Source: Caenorhabditis elegans
Taxonomy: Eukaryota > Nematoda > Chromadorea > Rhabditida > Rhabditidae
Reading direction: 5' to 3'
Assembly: GCF_000002985.6 (NCBI RefSeq)
Contig: NC_003279.8
Location: 13,206,001-13,270,000 of the forward strand
Length of the DNA stretch: 64,000 bases
Part shown: positions 10,623 to 21,994 of the stretch, piece by piece
Layout: every line of letters starts with the position of its first letter
How positions within the stretch are numbered: the first letter of the stretch is position 1
Made by a program: the position numbers and the translations under genes
Notes under the pieces: model-generated
Told to the model about the DNA's origin: nothing
Seen by the model: only the letters and a program-made list of their open reading frames with translations
The model's database searches: none

Positions 10623-12845
10623 TTAATGAAGTGTAATAAAACGTTTTCTTTCTTTCCCATTTTTCGGACATCTCAGTATCATTGAAAAAATCGAAAAAGC
10701 TTGTAAATCACTATTCCATTCTAAGCCAAATGTCCATTGCGATTGGTGCACAAGTATTTCAGGTTGTGGTGTCCAAATGATGAATATGTACAACCATACT
10801 TTCTCCGAAATTTCTGAGAATTCACTGATTCCACCCAAGTCGTATCCTTCCATCCGTCCGTTTGTAGATTTGTTCAGCTCCCAGAATTTGTGCGTCAGAT
10901 CCGCTGAAATAAATATTAAAAAAAACACTCCTTTGTAAGAATATGAGTTAGCTCACCAAAATTGTTAGCCTTCTCCATTGTCTCTCCATTGAGCCCTGCA
11001 CAATTTCTAATTTCAAACTTCCGGCTAGTCAATGTTGTAAGAGCATCAACTGCTGTATACCACATCTCTGGGGCGTCAACCATCTTTTGAATTCTGAAAT
11101 TACATGGGATTACTGTAAGGATACGGTAGATGCTCCAAATAGAGTTTGCACTAACAAAAATTGTAAAGGCGCGTGATTCTAGTGTACTTCATCAATTAGC
11201 AGAGCTTGATGTTTTGTCAAAACCTATTCATTTGAAACCCTTGACGCGAAATTCAAAATTCAAATTTCTGATAGTGAGAATTTCTTTGGCGGGAGTATTA
11301 AATAAATTTTTGCTGGGTAGGCACAAATAGTTTGCATAGTTGCTTTCAAGGGGACCTGCTTCCTTGCTGTCCACCCCCAAACATTTATTGTCACGCTAAA
11401 AGAGCACAGACAGGGGCCTAAATAGGCAAGGGATTCCAACAAGAAAACGTATCTGCCTATCATGATGACCTTAGTATTAGCTTCTACACAGCTGATAACA
11501 TTTCACAAACCTTGCTCCAATAACCTGGTTAAAAGCGATTGCGTGCTTCTTCATCAAATCAATCTCTGGAACTGCAACTAATGGGCACATCACTTCGAAC
11601 TTATCAATATTCCATTCTTTGTCGCCATAAACATTCTGAAGTTGTGTCAATTTTTATGGCTTTCTTTTTCCTTCAAACACGTACATATCTAACTTGAATC
11701 TTGAAGTTGAATTCCTCAACTGGGTTATCTATTAAAGTACCAATTTGAACTCTCATAGTTACTCTGAATACAAATCGATCGTACTCTCCACCAGTCAATT
11801 GCACCGCTGTGTGTTGCTTTTAAAAGGAAAATAAGAATGTTCTGTGAAACTTTATAGTTGTGATACTTACATCGCCTTTCACCGGATGATACATCTTCTG
11901 GAACCAGAGCCACCAATCGATAAAATTATACTTTCCGATTTTCTTCAACTCACTCCCGTGACACACTTGAATGTCGAGATCAGCAGATACACCGGTATAA
12001 GATAGCCAATTAAATGGGATTACAGACTCTTCTCTATCCATTGTGAATAGTTCATAGAAATGTTTGAATACTTTTTTCCTTGTATCAACTCTCTCTGGGT
12101 CAGTTTCATGAAGATCCAAAAATATATCAGTGTTTTCCAGATTCGTAACACCATACTCTGTACATGCTCCAACTTCTTCAATCCTTGTCAGTGTGTAGTT
12201 GCTGTATGGTTTTTCTCCGAGAAGTTCCATTTTAACAAGATAAGATATCTTTGAAGAGTACTCCCAAGTGGAATGTGCCATAAACGATACCAGGAATATA
12301 TTGTCATTTATACTCTCCGTTGGAACAGGACTCCAGGAAACTTTCTGAAAAATAAAATGATATGTGAGTGTTTAAAATTACTGCCTACCTCTCCAGAATT
12401 TCTCCGGTACGTCCCTCGTTGTCGTTTCCAGAATTCAGCCATTTGATCTGGAATTCAATCTTTTTTTTAAATTCTGGACCAAAAACGGCAATACGCAATT
12501 GTAAAAGTTGAACTTACAGAAATTCAGCATTTCCATTCCACCGCATATCTTTCCCTCGAAGTTTATATCCATCAGACTATACAAAATATCAGCACTCTCT
12601 TGAAACTTATAATTGTGATTCGATGATTGTCTCAACAAGTGAAGAGCCACCAATTGAGCCGAATGATTTCTTGCAGCATCCACATCCTCCTGAGTCTTCC
12701 AATAAAACTTAAACCGTTGGATTAATCCATGTTCACTCAGCGAGAATCGTTTTCCAATTTTCTTGAAAATTTGTTGAGTCTTGTTCGATGTATCCGTAGT
12801 TGATATTCCAATAAGAAAGAACAGCGCAAGTTGAATAAATTTCAT
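10623..12845 (-). CDS. Secreted nematode-specific repeat protein (intact paralogue)
   Basis: Seven exons: 12518-12845, 12389-12447, 11871-12344, 11685-11816, 11511-11635, 10957-11093 and 10623-10903. The total of 1,536 nt gives 511 aa with every phase agreeing. It begins with a signal peptide (MKFIQLALFFLIGISTTDT). A charged N-terminal part (KKIGKRFSLSEHGLIQRF, AARNHSAQLVALHLL) is followed by repeated units of about 130 residues, each ending in a W/F-x-I-x-x-F/M...C-P motif (KFEVMCP; AFSIFSMILRCP). This looks like tandem NTF2-like domains, but I cannot confirm that by eye. Conserved Cys (GACTEYG, VCHGSELKK) fits an extracellular protein. It is the intact partner of the gene at 8110-10206. Intron 5 is long (about 420 nt). 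Function unknown. Confidence 0.78.
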
Positions 12846-13140
12846 CTTTGTTGAAAAACTTGGTATTGTTTCATTTATTTGAAAATTGGATTTTTATCGA
12901 GATACAGTTTTCACGTAAATTGGTTGCAAAAAACTAGTTTATTTTTGTTTTACAATTAGAAGTATTTAAAATACATTTAAATAAACAAAATAACAATAAA
13001 ATGAAAACGTAACCTCTCCTTAACTTCCTTATCAGTAAAGTTCATCAAAATGTTGATTTGTCCCCTTCCTTCTCCATATCCAATCATTCCCTTACATCTA
13101 TTTGGTGATCAACTTTGTCTCCTCAAAAATAAGTCTACAA

Positions 13141-13464
13141 ATGATCAACATCGATCCACCATCCGGCGACTACCCAGCTTCTGGTGGTTCATCAACTCAC
13201 TACATTGTCTCCGAATCGGAATCTCGTTTGGCATTCAAAGTCAAGTCGTCCAACAATGAATCGTATCGTGTTCGCCCAGTCTATGGATTCGTTGATGCGA
13301 AGGGAAAGGCTAAGCTCGAAGTGAATCGTTTGGCTGGACCAGCGAAGGAGGACAAGCTTGTCATTCAATACGCCGAAGTTCCAGCTGATGAGACCGATCC
13401 GAAGGCTCCGTTTGCGGCTGGTGCTCAACAAGGAGAAGTCGTTGTCAAGATGGTTGCTAGCTAA
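13141..13464 (+). CDS. Sperm-specific class P (ssp) MSP-domain protein
   Basis: Intronless 107-aa protein. I chose the ATG at 13141 because MINIDPPSGDYPASGG is the standard start of the ssp family; the frame is open upstream without resemblance. The whole protein is one major-sperm-protein domain (immunoglobulin-like beta sandwich): FKVKSSNNESYRVRPVYG, VNRLAGPAKEDKLVIQYAEV, and AGAQQGEVVVKMVAS at the end. Ssp proteins are made in spermatogenesis and relate to MSP, which drives amoeboid sperm movement by polymerising; the exact ssp role is not settled. AATAAA at 13525-13530 is the likely poly(A) signal. Intronless structure is common for MSP-type genes. No damage seen. Several near-identical ssp genes exist in C. 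elegans, so I do not assign a number. Confidence 0.93.
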   Translation: MINIDPPSGDYPASGGSSTHYIVSESESRLAFKVKSSNNESYRVRPVYGFVDAKGKAKLEVNRLAGPAKEDKLVIQYAEVPADETDPKAPFAAGAQQGEVVVKMVAS

Positions 13465-14123
13465 GAAAGCTTACTTTATGGTACTTTTCATATGATAAAA
13501 ATTTTTATGAGATTATTGATTTTAAATAAAATCATTTTTGTCGGTGTGGCGGGGTTTATAGCTTGTGTGCAAGTGAAAAGCTGTTAAAAATCGTAAATGC
13601 GCCTTGCCGGCGGTAGGCGGTAAGCGAACATGCCTACCTTCAATGGGAAACTCAATTGTCAGTAGTTGAGCTATTTTCAAAATGTTTTGTCGGGGACTTG
13701 TTTCAAATTTTGAGCGTTTTCAGAATTATATAACAAATTTTTTCTAGGAGACAAAAGCTTCCTGTTCAATCAAAAAACTGAGCTAAAAGTTTCTGAGACA
13801 AGTCTACTACGAAACATGAAAAAAAATTCTGTAGAATCGAATGTAATTCTATAATTGGAGTCTTCTTGTTTTTTGAGTTCGGTTTGACCAAAAACAGATG
13901 CACCCGATGAATCAGTTAAAGCTGAGTTTTGATTGATTGAAGTTTGAGGAGGCTTTATATTAGGAAAGACGTACCCATATTTTGTATAAAATTGAGTATT
14001 TCTATTCGAATCCCGATTACTCACAAAAAACAAAAAAATTTGTCACTTGGTAGAATTGAACCAGTTACCAAAATTTCTACAATCATACGCACTAACCACT
14101 CGGCCATGCGGGAGACACCTCAA
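13465..14123. other. Intergenic; tRNA-like remnant only
   Basis: 3' flank of the ssp gene followed by AT-rich sequence. No supported ORF. The only structured item is the tRNA-like match at 14036-14112, just outside the composite mobile block. Confidence 0.5.
14036..14112 (-). pseudogene. tRNA-like remnant
   Basis: On the minus strand, TGGCCGAGTGGTTAGTGCG matches the A box and GGTTCAATTCT approximates the B box at a tRNA-like distance. The T stem has two mismatches and the acceptor arms do not pair, so a working tRNA is unlikely. Could be a tRNA-derived repeat or chance. Confidence 0.35.
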
Positions 14124-14194
14124 CACAGGTAAAGCGCCACAAGTTATTGGCAGCTGAATGGCAGGTTAAAAGCCGCCAACAGGTTAGTGTCAGC

Positions 14195-16015
14195 CATACC
14201 TGTGCGGCATTCGGAATTTTTCGGCATAACGGCATAACGGCATATGCCGCCAAAAATTTTTTTCGGCATATCGGCATATGCCGATATGCCGTCCATTTTT
14301 CGTTTCGGCATAACGGCATTTTCGGCATATGCCGTGAATTTCAAAATCGGCATTTCGGCATATGCCGCGCTCCAAAAACCGGCATTATGCCGGCATTCGG
14401 CATTCGGCATTTCGGCATTTTGAACTATTGTTTTCCAGTTACAAAAAATCAACATGATTTAAATGTTTTCAATCAAACTTGCATATTTTTTATATCATTA
14501 CCAATATCCAAAAAATAGTGTTCGTCTGATTTTGGTATGTGACGTAACACTACAGGTATGCACAATTTTTGGCTTTTGACAAGATATTGAGTTGGGGTTA
14601 CTGGTTAGATGTTTTTAGGTTTCTATAGGAGTACTTTAATACGCCCAATTGCTATTAAACCCCCTCCACTTGAGCTGTATAGGGCATCTGCAAACTTTTT
14701 TGGGAAACTAATATTGACATCGGATGCAGCATACCAAAAAACCTCTGTATCTACAATTTTATACTCACATTTCAAAATTGAACGCAAAAGAGCAAAAAGT
14801 TGAAATGTCGACTGTCCAAATGTTATGGGACACCCTGACTAGGAATCCGTCAGAAGGTGCCCATTCGACTTACATATTAGATCTGTTTCATTCGATCTCA
14901 TATGTAAGTCCAATGGGCACCTTCTGACGGATCATTAGTGAGATTTTCGAGAATTTCACGCAAAATTCTCTTTTTTTTCAAAATATCATTTTAATAATGG
15001 AGTACTTTGGTAGTGTACTTTTTGTTTTTTATATCATGGAAATTACTGAAAACATGCAAAAAAAAATTTCAAGTATGTTAAAGGGGGAGTAGAGTTTGTG
15101 GGTATTTTGCTTAAATAGACTAAAAATGGTCCAAAACCACCGAATTTCCTAATGAGACTTCACAGAAAATTTTTTATGGCCGGTCAAATTTTCGAAAAAA
15201 AAGAGCCAAATTTTGCTAAAATCTGAAATTTCGCACACTTTTCTTTGTCACAGCCGCATTGAGACAACTTTTAGGCCGATAGGCATCCAAAAATGATCAA
15301 TATTGGATGCCTATCGCTAAAAGTTGTCTCAATCAACGAAATTCCGCGAGATAAATTACCAAAATAAGGATTAAAGGGTGATAATTTCAGAAAAACTAAA
15401 ATTCAGCGGCTATGGCAAAGAAAAGTGTGCGAAATTTCAGATTTTAGCAAAATTTGGCTCTTTTTTTTCGAAAATTTGACCGGACATAAAAAATTTTTGG
15501 AAATTTTTGTGAAGTCTCATTAGGAAATTCGGTGGTTTTGGACCAGTTTTAGTCTATTTACGCAAAATATTCACAAACATTACTCCCCCTTTAATGTGCA
15601 CGCCTTGAAACATTTTTTGGTGCATTTTCAGACAATTTTCGAGTCATCATAAAGCCAAAATTGTTGCAGAAAGTTTCTAAATGCTCAAGCAAAAAGCTTC
15701 AAAAAATCTCAAAAATGGAACAATCTGCGCAAAAACCTTACTATTTGCAAGATCTTTATGTTTCATCGGATACACGAAAATTATGAAAAAATGGTTTTTG
15801 ACAAAAAAAACCAGCCAAAAATGCAGAAAAAAAACGGCATAATGCCGTCATAATGCCATTATGCCGTTATGCCGGTCATTTTATTTTTCGGCATAACGGC
15901 ATTTTCGGCATATGCCGTGAATTTTAAAATCGGCATAACGGCATATGCCGTGCTCCAAAAACCGGCATTATGCCGGCATCGGCATATGTCGAATGCCGAA
16001 TGCCGCACAGGTATG
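14195..16015. mobile_element. Non-autonomous hAT-type foldback element
   Basis: Inverted ends start CATACCTGTGCGGCATTCGG on both sides. An exact 8-bp duplication, GTGTCAGC, flanks it (14187-14194 and 16016-16023), as hAT elements make. Sub-terminal zones are dense in CGGCATATGCCG-type palindromes. The centre (about 15075-15600) is a long inverted repeat around 15290-15300. No protein is encoded. It sits inside the larger block at 14124-19680. Confidence 0.8.
14846..14931. repeat. Short near-perfect hairpin
   Basis: TCCGTCAGAAGGTGCCCATT on the left pairs with its inverse on the right. The arms are about 38 nt with a few mismatches and the loop about 10 nt. It lies inside the hAT-type element and may be a separate small insertion. 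Confidence 0.75.
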
Positions 16016-16262
16016 GTGTCAGCTTAGTATCAGGCTAAAAGTCGCTGTCAGGCTAAGAGCAGGTTAGTGTCAGCTTAGTGATTTTCGCTCAAATTTTCAG
16101 AAAAGCGCGTCAGGTGAACGGCGAGTAAGTGTCAGGTGATGGGTCAGATGAGTGAAAATAAAAGTTTCAGAAACTGAGTCAAAGTTCATAAAAATGAGTT
16201 TTATGTTCATTCGTGTAAATTTCTGAAAAAAATTATTCCCAGAAATACAGTTTCGGGGTTAC

Positions 16263-16560
16263 CACGCCGGATCATGAACCGCGTCAGGCGAGTGTCAGGT
16301 TAAGAGCAGGCTAAGAACCGGCAAATGGTAACTGGCAGGTTACTGTCAGGCAAAGTTTTCTTGGCTCAAAAACATTTTTCAGTACGATCAGTTACGTTTT
16401 AGGGAAATTTTCGAAAAGTAAAAATGTCTGAAAATAAATATTTCCAGAAATACAGTTTTGGGGTTACCGCACCGAATAATGAACCGCGTCAGGCGAGTGT
16501 CAGGTTAGGAGCAGGCTAAGAGCCGGCAAATGCCAACTGACAGGTTACTGTCAGGCAAAG
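16263..16560 (+). repeat. Direct repeat pair, about 180-bp period
   Basis: CGCGTCAGGCGAGTGTCAGG starts two similar stretches near 16281 and 16484. Both continue through AGCAGGCTAAG and CAGGTTACTGTCAGG. They are part of the CAGGTTA-rich body of the composite block. Confidence 0.7.
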
Positions 16561-16599
16561 TTTTGACTGACACACCAATAATGAATGGATAAAACTGAA

Positions 16600-18010
16600 T
16601 GTTAAAAAATATTTTGCTTGGGTAGGAAATGTTTATTTTATTATTTTCCAAAGTTTTCATGGCTCAATCACATTCCTGACCAAAAAAATACCACTGTCAA
16701 TTTGGCGTGTTCATAGAAAGTCAGTACTTCCAAATCCAAAGGGTCCCCCTTATGAAAATTTTCTAAAAAATTTTTTCGAAATTTTTTTTTTGAAAACTTT
16801 TCATGATTTGATCAGATGTTATAGAAAAATGTAAAATTAATTGTTTTTTTCAGCTTCGATGTTCTGAACACGAGTTCAAACAAAAACCTGAGGTATTGTA
16901 GAACTCCTAAGTTCAAAAAAGGCATTTACTTTGAATGCGTATATCTCCGTGAAAAAAATTTTTATGGCAAAGTGATCAACTACAAAGTTGTTTATTTTAA
17001 TCTAAAGTACAATTTTGTAGTTGATGATATTTCATCAAAAAATTTCATGGTCGAGATAAGGTTGTGTGAAATGCAGCAACTTCATGCATGTATTTTCTTC
17101 TTCTTTTTCTGTTTGTATCTCGGCCATCAAATTTTTTGATGAAATATCATCAACTACAAAGTTGTTCTTTAGATTAAGATAAACAACTATGTAGTTGATC
17201 ACTTTGCCATAAAAATTATTTTCACGGAGATATACGCATTCATAGTAAATGCCTTTTTTGAACTTAGGGGTTCTACTGAACCCCAGGTTTTCTTCTATAA
17301 CATATAAACAAATTAAGAAAAGTTTTCAAAAAAAAATTTTCGAAAAAATTTTAGAAAATTTTCATAAGGGGGGACCCTCTGGATTTTTTTTTCTAAAAAA
17401 ATCCAAAATTTTTTTTCAAAATTAGTCAAATATTTATCAGATATAGTAAAAATATGTTTCCCTAACTGCATCTATGTACTTTCTTGCCAAATGTGGTGCT
17501 TTCGAAAACTAAGAAACTGTAAAAACCTCTATTCCTCTAACTGATCTACCTACTATGCCAGTTTTTCGAAGTCATGTCCCACATCGGGCAAGCAAGATAT
17601 CAAAAAACTGTCAACTACAAACTTGATCAGGTTGTTATAGAACATGTTTCGTGTTTCATAGTTTCTTGCTTTCTGTGCAGAGTACGGAGATATCATAAGT
17701 CAAAAATAGTAATATTTGACTCATAATTAGGTGCTCCTACCTGCTCAGCCATCTGAGATGGCAAAAAGTTACAATAAGTAATTTGTCAATCCCGTTATTC
17801 CTAACAACTTTTTAGTTGACAAGTTTTTCATATTTCAGCTGCCTGCGGAGCTAGAACATTTTGGAAGTACTGACTTTCTATGAACAAGCCAAATCGACTG
17901 TTGTATTTTTTTGCCCAGGAGTATGATTGATCCATGAAAACTGTGGAAAATACTAAAATTTACATTTCCTACACAATCCAGCAGTATTAAATTTTTTGGA
18001 AGAAAAAATT
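16600..18010. repeat. Long inverted repeat (foldback)
   Basis: Outer arms share GTTCATAGAAAGTCAGTACT and AGTTTTCATGG in inverse orientation. An inner core (about 16925-17255) repeats the CACGGAGATATACGCATTCA and AACTACAAAGTTGTT motifs in inverse around a centre near 17100. No coding potential. Several A/T-rich segments resembling AGGGTCCCCCTTATGA recur within it. Confidence 0.7.
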
Positions 18011-18409
18011 TTTCCCAAAAATTGTTCATAAGGGGGGACCCTTATCAAAATTTTAAAATTAGTGGAAAATATTTTTAATTACATTTTACTGAACTCAATT
18101 TTTTTTCAATTATTTGTTGGTTTCAATCACAAATCACATTTACGACTCAAAGTGATTTTTTCTTTTCTACGACTTCAATATAAGAGCGAGAAAGCATTTC
18201 AAAAGGAGCTCCAAACTCAGATGGCAACGACACTCCGAAATAACGGTAGCGCGCCCTCTTTAGCGTAAATCCTCCTCATTTTCGAAATTATTTTTTCACG
18301 ATTTTTTCTTCCTTTTCTTCGATTTTTCTTTGTTTTCTTCATCAATTCTTTGATTTTTCGGCAAAAATAATTATTTTCCGTATATTTATTGGTGTTTCAG
18401 CATTTTCGA

Positions 18410-19290
18410 CATTGACGCCAACGATTGGGATGGCACGGAAATGGCTGGATGAGAGAATTACCGGCGGTGGCGACAACATTGCTTCGCGAAGAACTAAAGA
18501 TGGAAGAAAAGGTTAGAGTTGAACTCAAAAATGAAGTTATTCATAACAATTTATGTTTTCAGAGTCGTGCAGAGTCGTCGCCTCTTCGACATTGACCACA
18601 AGCGTCCGCTAAACCACCTCATCCTTCCATTTTGATGGAAATCAACGTAAAAAGGAACTAAAAAATGAAGAAGCTGTGAAGTACATACAAAAGAAAGTAG
18701 AAGAATCGAGCCTCACGCGAATACTTTGACAGGCAATCACAAGTTAATAAGAGATGCGAACAATTCTCATCGATTGGTTCAGCGATGCCGTGAGAGTACA
18801 ATTTCCAAAAGGAAACATTTCATCTCGCGGTGATCCTCGTGGATCTTGCTCTCCCAATGTTCAATATTGATAAAATGCGATTTCAACTGGTTGGAATGAC
18901 GTCGATGATGATCACAGTGTATGTTCATAATAAAATATTTCAATGTAATGTAAATTTTAAAAATTTTAGAAAATACGACGAAATCTTCCCACCAGTCGAG
19001 TACCCGACATTATTTTGATGGAGCGATTCTTGATTGGATAGTTCGAATTTGTCGTCGCTAAGCCCACACTATCTTGGCTCGGATCATGATTTGCAAAGAG
19101 AATTAACCTTACAAAGTGAGTTTTAAAATCATAATTTTTTAGCGTTTGGAAGAAACTAGCGATTTCTCTCAACTTTAACGTTAATTTGTTATAGAAAGAT
19201 GCGGAATGCTGTCAAACTCCTCGAGCTGTCGCTGATAGATGATCATTTTCTACGTTACCGCCCATCTGATGCTGCTTAGAATCACCGAAT
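18410..19290 (+). pseudogene. Cyclin A-like pseudogene
   Basis: Pieces of a cyclin in the right order but broken by frameshifts and stops. They include MARKWLDERITGGGDNIASR, SILMEINVK, MRTILIDWFSDAV, then in another frame EYNFQKETFHLAVILVDLAL and FNIDKMRFQLVGMTSMMIT, then KYDEIFPPVEY after a small intron, and near the end LLELSLIDDHFLRYRPSDAA. These match the cyclin box of A-type cyclins (IDW, KYEEIFPP, LELSLID positions). Introns are retained (e.g. after DGRK, and before KYDE), so it arose by DNA duplication and not from a processed transcript. It lies within the composite transposon block, which suggests capture of a host gene. No functional frame remains. Confidence 0.82.
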
Positions 19291-19680
19291 CAACAATTCG
19301 ATCAAGTGGCTGCTAATGATGGATCCAAGGAATCGGGAATCGAGACGAGGCTCACACTAAGCCGAAATATTAAATAATATTTATGTTTTTTCCCTTTTTT
19401 CAGATTTATTTTTTCATTTTTCATGTTGAATAAACACAATTTTTGGCAATTTTTTAATACACAAACATTTTAATAAACAAAAAGCAGTATTCCCGGTATA
19501 TATGGGCCTAATACAGAATCTACAAGAACCTGACACAAACCTGACGTTGACCTGTTGCCGGCCCGCGGCGGCTTAGTGGCAACTTGACAGCGGGCCGCGA
19601 TTTCACCTGCCAGTTGTTCTCCATTCAGCAGCCAGCGACCAGCTGGCAGGTTGCCACTAACCTGACGCGGTTTACCTGTG

Positions 19681-21113
19681 AAACTGGGATGTAGGGAAGA
19701 AAATTTTCTGGAGGAAGTCGTCTTTCGATTCCGCTTTCTTCAATTATGACTATTTGGGGAAAGACGTTCGAAAACCGTTTATCACTGATAAGCCAGCGGG
19801 AAACCTAATTTTTGAAAATTTTATTACAGGATTGTACTCATTATTGAATTCCCGAAAAGGAGACGTACAGTTGAGGGCTATATCTTGTACACAGACAGAT
19901 GTATAGAAGAAAACAAGTTTTGGCCTGAAAATTAAAAAAAATAATATCTCTTGGCAGAGCATTGCTAACGCGACGAAACTTCATCTTCCATTAAATAAAA
20001 TCAAAAACTATGAATTAAAAATACATTCCGCGAAACTTTAGTGGAAAAAATGTTCAGGGGACCCAGGAAACCACTCCCCCCAGTACAAAATTTTTGAATT
20101 ATTTTTCTTGAAAAATTTTCCCACTGAACTTTTTACAAATTTTATATGTCTCGATGCGTCTTGATGAGACCTACACGTCATTTTTTAGAAAACTAAGAAA
20201 ACTTGAAAACTGACCGAGTTATGATTGAAAAAGTAAATTCGCAAAAATGGGAAAGTGTGCAAAATTTGGCACTTATTCGTCTTGCTCGGCCGACTCATAG
20301 AACTTTTTCCAATTCTGAGTGAAAAATCGTGTTCAGCGTACTTTTTTACGTGGGGTAAACAAAAAAAATATCAAAAAAGATGAAGTAGAACTTGAGATAA
20401 TGACGAAAAACTACTTTTTCGGAAAAAAAATTTTTTTGGCAAAATGCCATTTTTTGGCCTTTTGTTTTATCACAACTTTTTTCCATTTGCACTTATGAAC
20501 TCAAACTTTTTTTCAAAAAATCAGTCTCTCTGAGTAGTATCTTGCACAGAAATTTGAAACAAAACAGAGCAAAACCCGAATTAATTCAATTAAAACATGC
20601 TTTTTTGGGGGTAAAAAGAGCAACAAAAAATTTTTTCAAACTGGGGAAAGCCGCCCTGGGCTCAATTTTGCTCCGAACTTAGTGCCGTTTTTTGCTCCAC
20701 CGTGGGGCAAAATATTTCTAGTAGGATTTCAAATATTAGAGCATGAAGTCACACGGCTCTGGAGTTATTAATGAAAACGTAGTGTGACATTTTTTCGCAA
20801 GCCAAAAAAAACGCGAAAAAACGCGAAAAAGGGGCGGAGTCTGTACACTCGGCATTTATTAGAGGCTGCTTGGCAGAAACTGACATACTAATTTAAACTT
20901 TTTTGTACTTTTCCCCGCTTTTCCAGCTGAAAACCCCCTTTATTTTCTGCTTTTTATTTATTTTTTTAGAAATCCAGGATCTCAGATTGTATCTTTTTTC
21001 ATTAGTGTGCTTTCTATTATGTCTCATATAACGTCTACGTTTCCCTACAAACTTCACCTCCCGCCTGCTGAAATCTTCAACAAAGAAGATCTTCACTATT
21101 TCAATTCTAGAAC
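19681..21113. other. Non-coding, AT-rich, no gene seen
   Basis: 1.4 kb with many homopolymer A and T runs. The ORFs present are short and unsupported by splice sites. No repeat boundary recognised. Confidence 0.5.
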
Positions 21114-21690
21114 ATGGAACGCGAAGGACTACTCGGTGATTTCAAGGATTTTCGATCTAAATCCAGAAATCTGAATAGACGATACCTAGCTGTGATTGGT
21201 CTTCTATCCTCATTGTTAATTATCAGCGAACGAAATCAAATTATCAGTAAGCTATATTTGATTTTTCTTCAAATTCATTCTTTAAAGTATTTTACAGAAT
21301 TATTTTCCAATCTCATTGCTAATGAACATAAAGATACACTTTTCGCCTATAATTCGTAAGTAAATTTTGAATTTCCAAGCGAAACCTATGCCATTTGAAA
21401 CAATACCGTGTGTGGTCATAAAAAATTAGCAGCATAGGGCATTAAAAAGTCAATTTGAGAGTTTTTTAGAATTTTGAAGCACTTTCACTGTATCATGTGC
21501 TAGAAATCTTAGTTTTTTGTACTCCAAAGTGTTCCTCCGCTGCAAAATTTTTTTGTAGCCACTTTTTTTTTAAATGAGATTATTTCAAGTAGTATATATT
21601 TCATTTTCGAGCTTCTTAAATTTTTTAAAAATTATCTTCAGATCCGATTGCCCCTACAAAGAATGGAATCAGCTCGCAACTACCGCAAGG
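21114..21690 (+). CDS. 5' gene fragment, membrane-anchored protein
   Basis: Three exons with agreeing phases: 21114-21246, 21298-21355 and 21642-21690. They encode about 80 residues: MEREGLLGDFKDFRSKSRN, a signal anchor (RYLAVIGLLSSLLII), then KLFSNLIANEHKDTLFAYNS and SDCPYKEWNQLATTAR. Good donors and acceptors are present, but no continuing exon was found before the opposite-strand gene at 21995. This is the N-terminal part of a type II membrane or Golgi protein I do not recognise; the rest has probably been lost. Could also be a short expressed gene ending soon after 21690. Confidence 0.4.
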
Positions 21691-21994
21691 GTAAATCGTA
21701 GATCTGGGGCTGAAAATTGTAGCAAATCTGTTCAGAATTGTAATTTCTTTTTAAAAAAAAATAAGCAAAGTAGGCTAGCTTGCACAAAAAGGTTTTCAAA
21801 AATTGCAATATTCAACAAAAATATGTTTTTTTTAATTCAAAAATACGCCATTCAGCCGATTTAGTAGTCATGTTTAAAACATTCTTAAATATTTCAACTG
21901 AAATACAAGTTTTATTCAGAACAATCAAATTTTCAAATTTTCAAGATTTTGACAACAAAATGGTGTAATTTATAGAGTCACCGAAAATATTCAA

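Larger units (their letters stand above)
14124..19680. mobile_element. Composite transposon block with inverted ends
   Basis: The left edge starts CACAGGTAAAGCGCC; the right edge, read in inverse, starts CACAGGTAAACCGCG. Both then continue with related GGCAG/CAGGTTA-rich sequence for more than 50 bp. Inside are a nested hAT-type element (14195-16015), CAGGTTA/CAGGCTA-rich direct repeats (16263-16560), a long inverted repeat (about 16600-18010) and a decayed cyclin gene (18410-19290). No transposase is recognised, so it would be non-autonomous. I could not identify a target duplication, so the outer limits are provisional. Confidence 0.55.

Noticed and set aside
14092-14518. Overlapping frames rich in Cys, Arg, His and Tyr
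   Set aside because: They are artefacts of CGGCATATGCCG palindromes read in several frames.
18830-19018. Short functional cyclin protein
   Set aside because: Upstream and downstream parts of the cyclin box lie in other frames with stops; only a fragment would be made.
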